NCBI GenBank assembly: GCA_016490735.1
Contig: JAEMWC010000128.1
Location: 1,252,300 to 1,316,299 of the forward strand
Reading direction: 5' to 3'
DNA from: Pachyseris speciosa
Lineage: Eukaryota; Cnidaria; Anthozoa; Scleractinia; Pachyseridae
DNA length: 64,000 nucleotides
The notes under the pieces are model-generated. The model had not been told where the DNA came from. It ran no database searches and was given only the letters and a program-made list of their open reading frames with translations. The position numbers and the translations under genes were made by a program. Positions 1 through 10,079 of the stretch are shown piece by piece; position 1 is the stretch's first letter, and every line of letters begins with the position of its first letter.

Positions 1-850
1 TGTTTGTCTAATAAAAGAAAATGGTACAAATCTCTGGATACCACAGAAAAACAAAAAATTTTATCTGACAAAGCACAATGGTACAAATCTCTGGACAGTA
101 CAGAAAAACAAAAACTTTTATCTGAAAAAGCACAATGGTACAAATCTCTGGACAGTACAGAAAAACAAAAACTTTTATCAGAAAAGCACAATGGTACAAA
201 TCTCTGGACAGTACAGAAAAACAAAAACTTTTATCTGACAAAGCACAATGGTACAAATCTCTGGACAGTAGAGAAAAACAAAACCTTTTATGTGACAAAG
301 CACAATGGTACAAATCTCTGGACAGTACAGAAAAAGAAAAACTTTTATCTGATAAAGCACAATGGTACAAATCTCTGGACAGTACAGAAAAACAAAAACT
401 TTTATCTGACAGAGCAGAATGGTACAAATCACTGGACAGTAGAGAAAAACAGAAAGTTTTATCTGCTGCAACAGAAAGGTACAAATCACTAGACGCTACA
501 GAAAAACAAAAGAAGCTGTGTAAAAATGTGCAATGGTACAAAACTCTCTGGACAGTACAGAAAAAGAAAAACTTTTATCTGATAAAGCACAATGGTACAA
601 ATCTCTGGACAGTACAGAAAAACAAAAACTTTTATCTGACAGAGCAGAATGGTACAAATCTTTGGACACCACAGAAAAACAAAAACTTTTATCTGACAAA
701 GCAGTATGGTACAAATCACTGGACAGTAGAGAAAAACAAAGTTTTATCTGCTGCAACAGAAAGGTACAAATCACTAGACGCTACAGAAAAACAAAAGAAG
801 CTGTGTAAAAATGTGCAATGGTACAAAACACTAGATGCTATAGATAAAGA
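1..850 (+). repeat. 57-bp coding tandem repeat (19-residue units)
   Basis: About 14 units of 57 bp encode a 19-residue module with the core QWYKSLDSTEKQKLLSDKA. Because 57 is a multiple of three, unit number can change without breaking the frame. The stretch starting at 481 recurs at 766, an offset of 285 bp, which is exactly five units, so a five-unit block was duplicated. The second block has about 2 extra bases near 541 and about 2 missing near 740, so the middle reads in another frame and then returns. The array forms the N-terminus of the Helentron protein. Confidence 0.9.
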
Positions 851-3415
851 GACTATATTGAATGGAGCCAGGAAACAACAGGCTGCAAAAAAAATTAGAG
901 AACATGAGAGTCATTTACATTATGATATTGATCATTACATTTCTATTTTTCAAAATAAAATAAGAGATGGCCCATTTTACATATGCTCAGTTTGTCATAG
1001 ACTTCTTTATCGAAAAACAGTTTTTGTCTTAAAGAGTGATAAATATAACCTAAAGCATCTGATCACAGGGAAAAAGTCATTTGACAATAAGCAGTATATT
1101 TGTAGAACTTGTGACATGAGACTTTTTAAAGGACAGGTGCCATGTCAAGCTGTACGCAATAATTTAGAAATTGATGAAATACCGCAAGAACTGTCAGTGT
1201 TGGAGAAACTAGAACAGATCCTCATTGCAAAGAGAATACTCTTTGAAAAGATAGTTGTGATGCCAAAAGGCCAACAAAGAAAGATAAAGGGGGCAATCTG
1301 TAATGTACCTATTCAATGTAATGAGACATGCACCATTTTACCACGTCCTCCTGAAAGATCTGGCATTATCATGCTAAAATTAAAAAGGAAGCTGCAATTC
1401 AGAGGCCATGTCTACTTTCAAGCAGTGCGCCCACAATTGGTAATACAAGCTCTTAATTGGCTGAGGATTAATAATCCATTCTACAGTGATATAGTAATTG
1501 TCATAGATAATATTGACACTAATGTTACAGAATTACAAAAAAAGGACTACAGGAGACAACGAAGACATAAATGAAGAAAGTTCATCAGGTGAAATTAACA
1601 ATACAACTACCGCTGATCAACAAAATACTGTATATGCAAATGGTGGAGTTAGTGATGAGGAGGAGAGACCTGACCCTTTGAATGAATATAGAGCATCAAC
1701 AAATGAAACTTGCTTACAGTCTGTAATACCTGACTATCCAGCAACAACAGGATTAAATCAGGAAGCATCATTAGGGAATGAAATCTACAACATTGCACCT
1801 GGTGAGAATGAACATCCAGTCTCATTTTTTACTGATAAGCAATGTGAGGAACTTGCATTTCCTGTATTGTTTCCTAAAGGGAGATTTGGTTATACTGCTG
1901 AAAGAGAGACTTAATTGTCACCTGTAAAGTACTTTAATACACGACTCTTGCATTACAGTGGACGATTTGCAACCAATCCAGAATACCTATTTTTTGCACA
2001 ATTTATCATAGAACAAAAGAAAGTCTCAGACAGTATTAGTATTGCACTTAAAAAAGTTCATGGGCAACCTGTTATAGCTTCACAGTTAAGATCAAATGTG
2101 CAAAGGCTACAGAATCTGATTTGTCTAGATCAAGCGTACTTATTTCTGAGACAAATTCCAGGAACACCTCCTTATTGGCAAAAGTTCATGTACGAGGTAG
2201 TTGCTATGGTAAAACAACTTGGAATCCCATCATGGTTTATGACATTATCGTGTGCTGATTTAAGATGGGCAGAGCTCTTTCAGATTATTGCTCGAACACA
2301 AGACAGAAATATGTCTGATGAGGAAGTTGATGCTTTGTCCTACAATGAGAGATGTTCAATGCTAAATCTCAATCCTGTTGTTGTTGCTAAGCATTTCCAG
2401 TACAGAGTTGAAACATTTTTCAGTGAGGTTCTACTCTCCAATGCAAAACCAATAGGTAACATAGTTTACTATGCACTTCGCATTGAATTTCAAATGAGAG
2501 GCTCTCCTCATTTACATGCTTTGATATGGACCTCAGGTTGCCCAGAATTAACACATGAGAACAAACAGGCATATATAGACTTTATTGATCAACATGTGCA
2601 GGCATACCTTCCAAATGACAAGGAAGATGCACTATTACATGAATTAGTCAGAACTTACCAAAAGCACATCCATTCTACGACTTGCAGAAAATACAAAAAC
2701 ATTCAATGTAGATTTAACTTTCGACAATTTTTTACGCACTCTACAATTGTAGCAGAACCTCTTCCTGGTGACCTAGATGAAGAGAAGAAAATAATAGTTC
2801 TTAACAGACGAAAAGAAGTCCTTGCATTAGTTAAAGAGAAAATAGATGATGTTTTGAACCCAATTAAATCCACTTATGATAACACTTTAACTGAAACTGA
2901 TATTTTAAGTTCTGTGGGCATTAGTGAAGAGGAATATTACTCAGCTTTATCTATTTCACCTGATTCAGACTATGAGTTGCATCTAAAGCGACCAATAGAC
3001 AGTTGTTTTATTAACAATTACTTTATAGCTGGTGTAAAGGGGTTTGCAGCTAATGTAGACTTGCAGCCAGTATTTAATCACTACAAATGTATAACTTATG
3101 TATGCTCATACTTCACTAAAGATGAAACTGAGTGTTCACAGGCCATCATGAATGCTGCAAAGGAGGCTAAAGCTTCAAATATGAACATAAGAGATGGACT
3201 TAGGAAAATTGTTGCTGCTTTCCTGTCTACTAGAGAAGTAAGTTCACAAGAATGTGTGTACAGGTGCATGCCTGAACTATGGTTGAGAAAAATCTTTCCT
3301 GCAACAGTCTTTGTGAGTACAGATTTACCAGACAAAAGAATATGCGTTGCAAAATCAAAGGAAGAACTTGATGAACTAGATGATGAAAGCACAGATGTCT
3401 TCAAGTCTAATATTA
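4..3415 (+). pseudogene. Helentron Rep/helicase gene, 5' half (repeat N-terminus, Cys-rich domain, HUH Rep)
   Basis: After the repeat array, bases 900-1500 encode a Cys-containing domain (CSVC, CRTC pairs) of the kind usual at the front of animal Helitron proteins. The Rep domain follows from about 1780 to 3400. The metal-binding HUH motif is HLH in GSPHLHALIW, codons 2509-2517. The two candidate catalytic tyrosines lie in TYVCSYFTK, codons starting at 3097 and 3109. The frame is broken in the repeats, shifts +1 around the A-run at 1537-1543, and has a TAA at 1912-1914 just before LSPVKYFN. Otherwise 1513-3415 stays in one frame. It is truncated at 3415 by the Harbinger insertion and continues at 6719. 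Confidence 0.88.
3411..3415. repeat. Left target-site duplication of the Harbinger (TATTA)
   Basis: TATTA directly precedes the left terminal repeat and recurs at 6714-6718 directly after the right terminal repeat. It contains TTA, the usual 3-bp PIF/Harbinger target, but the symmetrical terminal repeats make the apparent duplication 5 bp. Confidence 0.75.
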
Positions 3416-3428
3416 GTCGTGGTTATAC
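3416..3428 (+). repeat. Harbinger left terminal inverted repeat
   Basis: GTCGTGGTTATAC pairs with the reverse complement of 6701-6713 at 11 of 13 positions. Confidence 0.75.
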
Positions 3429-3722
3429 TAGCCCTTTTACCCATGGGTAAATAGCGTTTGCCCACGGGAAAAGACTTTTTTGTGTGTAACCGCTTTTCCC
3501 AGACCGAAACTGCCCTAGGGTTATTTCCATGGACACATAAAAAAGAACAAAAGAATTTCCCATGACAGTTCCTGAACTGAAAAGTACGGTTTATCTGCTC
3601 CCTGAGGTGGCTTGGCCAATCATAAAGCAGAACGCAGCTAATACAGGAAATCGCATGAGGCGCTCTGAGGTGACCTCTGAAGCACTTGGCTAATTTCGCG
3701 CCTACTTCTAGCACGAGGTAAC

Positions 3723-4847
3723 ATGGCAGGGTTTCGTGCATCACTGTGAGTATTTCTTTCTTTATTTATTTTCATGAGTTTGCCCTTCAGACTGCCAGTT
3801 ACGAAGTTGATTAAATTATAATCTTTCTGTTTATCTGTTTATAGGAACGCTAGTCAAAATGAAGATCCCTATTACAACGGATATTTATTTGCGGCACGAA
3901 ATCAAATAAGGCCGCAGGGAATCAACAACACCGGTAATACCCTGTATGGTGTTAGCATGGCTCAAAATCAGCCTCCACTGCATTATCCAGCGATGTTAAA
4001 TCCCTACCCGATTTACCAGAACCCTGTACCCGGTACTAGCAATCACCTTCAGTTTGAACCAGACAGGGACAGCGCTAGTCCAACTCCAAGTGAATCCTCG
4101 AACCGAAGCGACGATCGTAACAAGCGCAGCAGCTGGTCGTTTACTGAAGAGAGATGTTTAATTGCCGCTTTTAAGGAGTACTACGATAGACTTAAGTCTA
4201 CAAAAAGCAGTCAAGCCAAAAAAAACATATGGGAAGATATTTTGAAGCAGTTTCAAAGTATGTGCTTTGACAATGGCGTGGAATCTGAAAAGTCATTAGC
4301 GCAGTTAAAGGAGAAGTGGCGGGCGCTCTTCGATAAATACAAAAGCGTATGTGATAACAACAATCGCACGGGAAGGGAACGGAAAACGTTCAAGCACTAT
4401 GAAGACATCGACGAATTTATGGCTTCATCAGACAAAGTGAATCCAAGATTTGTCAAGGAAACGAAAGCCCACCGACAGGATTGTAGCTCTGATGATACCG
4501 ACGATATTTTATCGACCGGAAATCAAGATTGCAGTAAGAAACCAGAGAAACGGCCGCCCAGCTCTGCTGAAGGCGATAGTGCGGATGCAGAGAAAACTGG
4601 AAAAACAGGGCAAAAGGATGAAAAAGGACCAAAAAAGAAGAAGAAAAGGCCTAGCGGCGATGACATGGAGCTAGCAATCCTTGACATGATGAAGTCACAG
4701 CAAGAAGCCATACAAAGATCCGAAGAGAATGACGAGAGAGTTTTTGAAGCTCTCCTCAAATCTCAGGCAGAAGCACAGCGACAACACCAAGAATTTGTTG
4801 TGTCTGTGTTAGGAAAACTCGGAGACATATTTGCTTCCAAAAAATAG
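3723..4847 (+). CDS. Harbinger Myb/SANT-like DNA-binding protein, two exons, 341 aa
   Basis: This is the accessory protein that PIF/Harbinger elements use to bring the transposase to DNA and to the nucleus (family knowledge). Exon 1 is 3723-3745, the intron is 3746-3843/3844 (GTGAGT start, TATAG end), and exon 2 is 3845-4847. Joining them gives one open frame of 342 codons including the stop. The start ATG follows GGTAAC and encodes MAGFRAS. A trihelix/Myb-like domain covers about residues 100-195, with the tryptophans SSWSFTEERCL, IWEDIL and KWRALFDKYK. An acidic/serine stretch follows, then a KKKKKR nuclear-localisation-like run near 270 and a C-terminal helix rich in Gln and Glu. Without the small first exon, the internal ATG at 3957 would give 296 aa. 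The convergent partner is the transposase at 5257-6528. Confidence 0.85.
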
Positions 4848-5256
4848 GTTTAACTCAGCGCTTTTATTCCAAAGAAAAAAGGAACTGTTTACATGATTGT
4901 TGCAAAACTGCAAAAAGATTTTTAATTGATCTTGAATAGTATTTTGGACACTGAAATACACAGTGCTGTAAAATGGTTACAACTGCTGTTTCTTAAGTAT
5001 AATAGACGTTACAGTTGTTTAGCAAACAGAATTATTATATTTCCTGTAATTATCCCGTATAAAATTCTACACCATTTTTGATTGATTTTATATTACTATA
5101 TAATATATATATATATATACATACATATTTATTCAATCTGCTGTTACTTTCTGGATTGGATCATTGGGATCAGATATATGATTGCTTAAATAAATTGCAA
5201 AGCAAAATATAATTATTTCGTAACCTTCTATAATTTAGGACACAAAGAGGACAAAA
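4848..5256. other. Convergent 3' region between the two Harbinger genes
   Basis: AT-rich sequence without coding potential, serving as the 3' flank of both genes. It contains an (AT)n run with a short TACA extension at about 5098-5128 and AATAAA-like signals near 5190. Nothing else is recognisable. Confidence 0.6.
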
Positions 5257-6528
5257 TCAAGGGGATATATGTCTATTGATTTGCAACGTATTGAACAAGG
5301 GCTTGTAGAACCGCAGCGGCAGCCTGGGAGGGGGGCCGCCGTCGTCATCATCATCATCATCGCTATCATCATCATCACTATCATCTATGTCGAGTTCATC
5401 TCCTCGTAAAACACAAATGTTATGTAGCACGCAGCAGGCGATGATAGTGTCAGGTATTCTGTCACTGTCTTCGTCTAGGCGCTTAAGTAATACCCTCCAC
5501 CTTCCTTTGGTCATACCAAATGCGTGTTCGGATACTATTCTCGCCTTGGATACCTCTCGGTTGAAATTCCTCTGGTCGCGTGTAAGCCCACCGTTATCCT
5601 TAAATGGTCGGATGAGCCAGGCTTTGTTTGGATAAGCAGTGTCTCCCACGATAAGTGGGCGCACTACAGTTCCGCCTAAGTCAAATGAAGGTTCCATTAG
5701 GATATTCTCATCTTCAGCAGCCCAATAAAGGTCAGTTAAACGCAGCATCCGAGCATCATGTAGACTTCCAGGAAAACCAGTGGCCACGGATAAATAGAGG
5801 CCGGAGGCATCAACTATTCCCTGTACTAAAAAACTGTAGAAATGTTTCCGGTTAAAGTAGTCTTCATGGTTAATTTTCGGGGCCTTAATAGGTACATGGC
5901 TTCCATCTATTGCTCCAACTACATTAGGTAATTTACTTTTATTGTCGAAGCCTTTAATTTTTTTAGCTATCTCTGCTGCAGTAGAAGGAAATTTGATAAA
6001 CTCATCTTGAAGTCGGCATATTTCTTGAACAAATTCATGGCAACACTTTATAACAGTCGGTTTTGCCAACCCAACCATCAGTCCACACGAGCGGTAGCAC
6101 TCTCCAGTAGCTAGTCGCCAGAGGCTTGCACCGACGCGCTTTGGAACTGGAATGGCATCTCGCATCCTAGTGTTTTGCCGCTGGAGCGCCGGTCCAACGA
6201 GCTGGCATATATATTCAAAGGTATCGCGCGAAACTCTAAAGTTTTCTTTCCACCAATGATCCAGTGCATTGTTATTTAGAAGTTCCTGAAACCAGTTCTG
6301 TGGTCGTGGAAATACCCAAGCTCTTCTAGGCCGGTGAGCTAATTGGCGACGAGCTCGTAAATTTAAATACAATGCCGACAAACCTTGCAGGTAGCGTAAT
6401 CGAAAGCGCCTTCTTCGGTGTCTTCTCGCAAAAAACTGCTGGACTGTTATGTTTATGGAAGACTGTCGAATAATAAGCAGGAGAATCACTGAAATTAATC
6501 TTACTAGATCTCGATTCGTGTCATCCAT
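5257..6528 (-). CDS. Harbinger DDE transposase (DDE_Tnp_4/HARBI1-like), 423 aa
   Basis: This is the cut-and-paste transposase of the element. The first true ATG on the minus strand is at 6528 (MDDTNRDLV). Eight further upstream codons are open but begin with TTG. Counted from that open frame, the catalytic triad is visible as D216 in VGAIDGSHVPI, D304 in VGDTAYP and E342 in SEHAFGMTKGRW, with the usual HARBI1-type surroundings (GSLHDARM, CCVLHNIC). An Arg-rich N-terminal segment (residues about 43-52) and an Asp-rich run near 387-404 flank the core; the Asp run comes from a GAT/GAC repeat visible at 5342-5390. No stop or frameshift is seen. Length and motif order are normal for the family. 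Confidence 0.93.
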   Translation of the reverse strand: MDDTNRDLVRLISVILLLIIRQSSINITVQQFFARRHRRRRFRLRYLQGLSALYLNLRARRQLAHRPRRAWVFPRPQNWFQELLNNNALDHWWKENFRVSRDTFEYICQLVGPALQRQNTRMRDAIPVPKRVGASLWRLATGECYRSCGLMVGLAKPTVIKCCHEFVQEICRLQDEFIKFPSTAAEIAKKIKGFDNKSKLPNVVGAIDGSHVPIKAPKINHEDYFNRKHFYSFLVQGIVDASGLYLSVATGFPGSLHDARMLRLTDLYWAAEDENILMEPSFDLGGTVVRPLIVGDTAYPNKAWLIRPFKDNGGLTRDQRNFNREVSKARIVSEHAFGMTKGRWRVLLKRLDEDSDRIPDTIIACCVLHNICVLRGDELDIDDSDDDDSDDDDDDDGGPPPRLPLRFYKPLFNTLQINRHISP

Positions 6529-6700
6529 GTTGATCTCCACTTTTCCCGCCAATTCACAAGGTCAGTTAGCTCATATCTAATTATATTTTACCCTGAGGGG
6601 TGTCTTTTACTGTGTAACCGCATCCCCAAGGGTAAAGTGAAACCTGAGCTAAACCAAACCCAAGCCATTTACCCTCTGGAAGACCCCCAACCCAAGGTGT

Positions 6701-6713
6701 GTGTAACCACTAC
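6701..6713 (-). repeat. Harbinger right terminal inverted repeat
   Basis: On the minus strand it reads GTAGTGGTTACAC, matching the left end. It is followed at once by TATTA at 6714-6718, the second copy of the target duplication. Confidence 0.75.
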
Positions 6714-6718
6714 TATTA

Positions 6719-9574
6719 TTGAACGGTACACACTTAGACCAGCATCTATTGCTAGTGTAAATAATCTATGTCTAGCACAATTTGCTGCTTACTATTACAA
6801 GGATTATAGGAAAGAATGTCAGGAAACAGCTGATGCTCAACCAGAAGTTCTCACTGACAACATAGTTGAATCACAACATACCTCAACAAATGGTAATAAT
6901 TCACTTCCAAACCAAATAAGATTAATAGGCACAAATGAAATAATGAAATGTAGGAAAATTAAGGCTGTTATAAGGTATCGCACACCAAATAAGAGGAAAG
7001 AACCAGAAAAGTTTTTTCATCATTTACTTATGCTCTATTACCCGTGGAAGGATGAAAGTAACTTGCTTGCTAGAGATGAAACCTATGCATCAAAGTTCTT
7101 TGATCATCAGGTTCAAACTGTAGTTGAACATAACCGTGCCATATTTGAACCTGATACAGAAGGTGTTACAGAAGCTCTTCAATCTTTAAGAAATAATTGG
7201 GCCATTATGCATTCCTATGATTGTATAAATGATCAACAAAATGATGATCTACATTCAAAGATACAAGATGACACAATGGAAGAAGAGTCATTTAATGAAC
7301 AGTTGCCTGCACATTTAGATTTCTCAAATAATTCTGATCTACATCAATCTCCAGCAATAATATCATACAACCAACCATCAGAAATTTCAGATGATGCAGT
7401 GTGTGAATGTGTCAGATCATTGAATAGTAGACAGCGCTACGCATATGATATCGTTTTATCGTGGTGCAGAAACAAAATGAAAAACATGAACAGCCGAAAA
7501 CCTGAAAAAGTAGAATCTATTTATATCTTTGTTACAGGTGGTGGAGGAGCAGGGAAGAGTCACTTGATTAAAACAATATACCACACAGTCACAAAGACCT
7601 TTAAATATGGTCCCATAAACCCTGAGTTACCATCAGTACTTTTAATGGCTCCAACTGGAGTTGCTGCTATAAATATTAATGGCACAACTATAAACACTGC
7701 TCTAGGAATTCCGAAAGAAGCAGGCGATAATTTACCAGCATTGGTTGACCAAAAAAGAACACAGTTAAGGATGTCTTTATCTGAACTCAAGCTTATCATC
7801 ATAGATGAGGTTTCTATGGTCGGAAACACTACATTACTTCACATTCATCAACGACTAAAGGAGATTTTTGGTACAGGCAACTCTGAATTGTTTGCTGGGA
7901 TTTCGATTCTTGCAGTGGGCGATTTATATCAACTAGGCCCAATACGGAGAAAACCAGTGTTTGAAAATTTTAATAATGATACTTATAATTTATACCACCC
8001 ATGGCATGTTTTCAAAATGGTTGAGTTAACTGAGATTATGAGACAGAAAGATGATCAACCATTTACTGAGCTCTTAAATCGATTTAGAACTGCTTCACAA
8101 ACAGATGAAGATATCAGATGTGTTCAATCTAGAACAATGCAACCACCAAATTTCATTAATTTGTCAGATGCTCTTCACATATGGGCTGAAAATGATCCTG
8201 TAAATCAGCACAATAACAGAAAACTAGAACAATTAGCGAGAATACAGTTTATACTTGAAGCAAGAGACCAATATCCACCAAACGTTTCAAAACAAGAGAT
8301 AAATAGAGTTTTATCGAGGGGAAGGTCAGAAACAGGAGGACTTGATTACAAACTCTTTATCAAAGAAAATGCAACAGTAATGCTTACATCAAACATTGAT
8401 ATTGATGATAGACTGATCAATGGTCAAATGGGCACTGTTATGAAAATTGGTCTAAATGCAAACACACAAGTACCAACAGTTATCTATATAAAATTTGATG
8501 ACAACAGAGCAGGAAAAGTTCTAATTGACATGTCCAGCAATAGCTTTGCAAAAGAAAACAGGCTTGTACCAATTGAACCTATACTAGCAAGGTTCAAAAT
8601 TAGGCCAGGTAAACCATCTTCACCTGAAATACAACGAGTACAATTCCCTATTACATTAGCATGGGCATGTACTGTACACAAAGTACAAGGACTGACATTA
8701 GACAATGTTGTTATCAGTTTTGACTTATTTAAGCAAAGATCATTTAACTATGGACAAGTGTATGTTGTATTAAGCCGCTGCACTTCTTTGAAAGGAGTTC
8801 AGATACTTGGACAAATGGAGAGCAAACATGTAAGAGCTGATCCAAGGGTACACAAAGAGTATGAACGACTCGGAAACATTACATCACATACTGTACAGTT
8901 AAGAAATGAGTTATCAATTCTACAAAACATTTCAGTAATAAGACTATGTCTTTTTAATGTCAGATCACTGAGAAAGCATAGTATTGATATCCAGTTTGAT
9001 TCAAACATCTTCAATAGTGATGTGATAGCTTTCACAGAGACAACTTGTACCTCAAAGCAATGATAATGAAATAAGAAACCATCTACAACCATTCACATTA
9101 TACAGACAAGACCATGGTTGTGATAGATTTTCCAGTTTAGCCATTTGTACAAGAAACACTGTTGAAGCGACAGAACATGAGTATTTTGATGAAATAAATG
9201 GACTGAAATTTGTCCTTAGTAACACTGTGACACACCTAAGTAGAACAATTCTCTTGCTATATCGAAGGCATGATACTAGTGTCTTAGAGTATTTAAGTGC
9301 TCTTAGAAGTGTTCTCAATATCCACAGTATTGATATGATTCTTGGAGACTTCAACATAAATTACTTGGATGATAATAATATTAGACCACTGAAGTCATTG
9401 ATGGCCTCTTTAAATTATACACAAATAATTCAAAGTGCAACATTTGTTTCTGCAGGAAGTTTGCTTGATCAAGTCTACCTAAAAGATCCAATGTTTCATG
9501 TAATCCAGAATTCTGTTGTTAATGTCTACTATTCTGATCATGATGCTGTCAAATTATCAATTGCTTTCAAGTAA
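6719..9574 (+). pseudogene. Helentron gene, 3' half (SF1 helicase plus endonuclease domain)
   Basis: This continues the Rep gene after the Harbinger. The open stretch actually begins inside the Harbinger end at 6637, so its first 27 or so codons are not Helentron sequence. Helicase motif I is GGGGAGKS at 7537-7560, motif II is LIIIDEVSMV at about 7792-7821, and the late motifs are AWACTVHKVQG and VYVVLSRCTSLKG. From about 8920 an APE-like nuclease begins (LFNVRSLRKH, FTETT). A frameshift near 9054 moves the frame. The nuclease then continues with GDFN at 9344-9355 and SDH at 9533-9541, ending at 9574. Four nuclease motifs in order make the assignment firm. It unwinds and processes DNA during rolling-circle transposition in the known family model. 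Confidence 0.88.
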
Positions 9575-9793
9575 TATTGACTTTAGAGGTGACTGAGGGT
9601 CTTTAAACCCAAATTACAGACTTTACCCTTTGAAATGTAATAATAGATGAGATCTATTAATATTTATAAAGTTAGAATCAGTTATAGGTTAACAGAATGT
9701 CAAAGTCAAACATTACAAAATGTATGAAAGTTGTACTTGAAAACAGTCATGTCGACATACTAGTTTCATAAAATTCTCACAGAAGTTTAATCT

Positions 9794-9849
9794 CCCCCAC
9801 CTCATGGTGGGGTGGGTTGTCTGGCACCTTACAATATCAGGTGCCAGAC
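9794..9849 (+). other. Paired hairpins at the presumed Helentron 3' terminus
   Basis: A first hairpin has CCCCACC pairing with GGTGGGG across about 4 nt (about 9795-9813). A second is perfect: GTCTGGCACCT (9819-9829), a 9-nt loop, then AGGTGCCAGAC (9839-9849). Subterminal hairpins mark the 3' end of Helentrons in known families, so the element probably stops within some 15 nt. The 9575-9793 segment before it has no coding signal. Confidence 0.65.
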
Positions 9850-10079
9850 AGATAACTCTCACTGAAAAGTACAAGGTAAGTTTTCAACTATAATTTTAGC
9901 TTACTTTCAATTCATTAGGAATTTTCTAGGTACACCATAGGTTTGTAAGCAACATGGTTCTTGATAGATGTATCTTTCAATTTATAAGATTTTTAAAATA
10001 TCTCTTTTTTCCCATTTCAGATGAGAATATACTCAACAACTGAAAACCTGAACTGCTACAGTCTTAAGTTATATTAGAC

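Larger units (their letters stand above)
3416..6713. mobile_element. PIF/Harbinger DNA transposon, apparently complete (3.3 kb)
   Basis: The ends form an inverted repeat: GTCGTGGTTATAC at the left and GTAGTGGTTACAC on the reverse strand at the right (11 of 13 identical), flanked by TATTA. Inside are the two genes typical of the superfamily in convergent order, a Myb/SANT-like protein on the plus strand and a DDE transposase on the minus strand, both open. TTTACCC and TGTAACC motifs recur near both ends (3437-3493, 6590-6632, 6669-6708) and may be subterminal binding sites, which is inference. Intact genes inside a decayed host element suggest a younger insertion. Confidence 0.88.
1..9860 (+). 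mobile_element. Helentron (rolling-circle transposon), 5' end outside window, split by a Harbinger insertion
   Basis: The element carries an HUH replication-initiator domain, a Pif1/RecD-like helicase and a C-terminal endonuclease/exonuclease/phosphatase domain. That last domain separates Helentrons (Helitron2) from canonical Helitrons in the published families. The left end is missing because the window opens inside the coding region. The right end is placed just after paired hairpins at 9794-9849, which is inference from the known subterminal hairpin of Helentrons. The coding sequence is decayed: frameshifts in the repeat array, one in a 7-A run near 1537-1543, a TAA at 1912-1914 and a frameshift near 9054. 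The segment 3416-6713 is a later insertion. Confidence 0.88.

Noticed and set aside
8..774. Minus-strand Cys/Phe-rich proteins in the repeat array
   Set aside because: They are reverse-strand shadows of the 57-bp coding repeat.
1..850. CRISPR-like array
   Set aside because: Units are contiguous and coding, without spacers, and the sequence is plainly eukaryotic.
4450..4759. Additional small genes overlapping the Myb-like coding region
   Set aside because: They are alternative frames of the Lys-rich and Ser-rich stretches and lack independent support.
6637..6718. N-terminus of the Helentron helicase half
   Set aside because: These codons lie inside the Harbinger right end; Helentron coding resumes at 6719.
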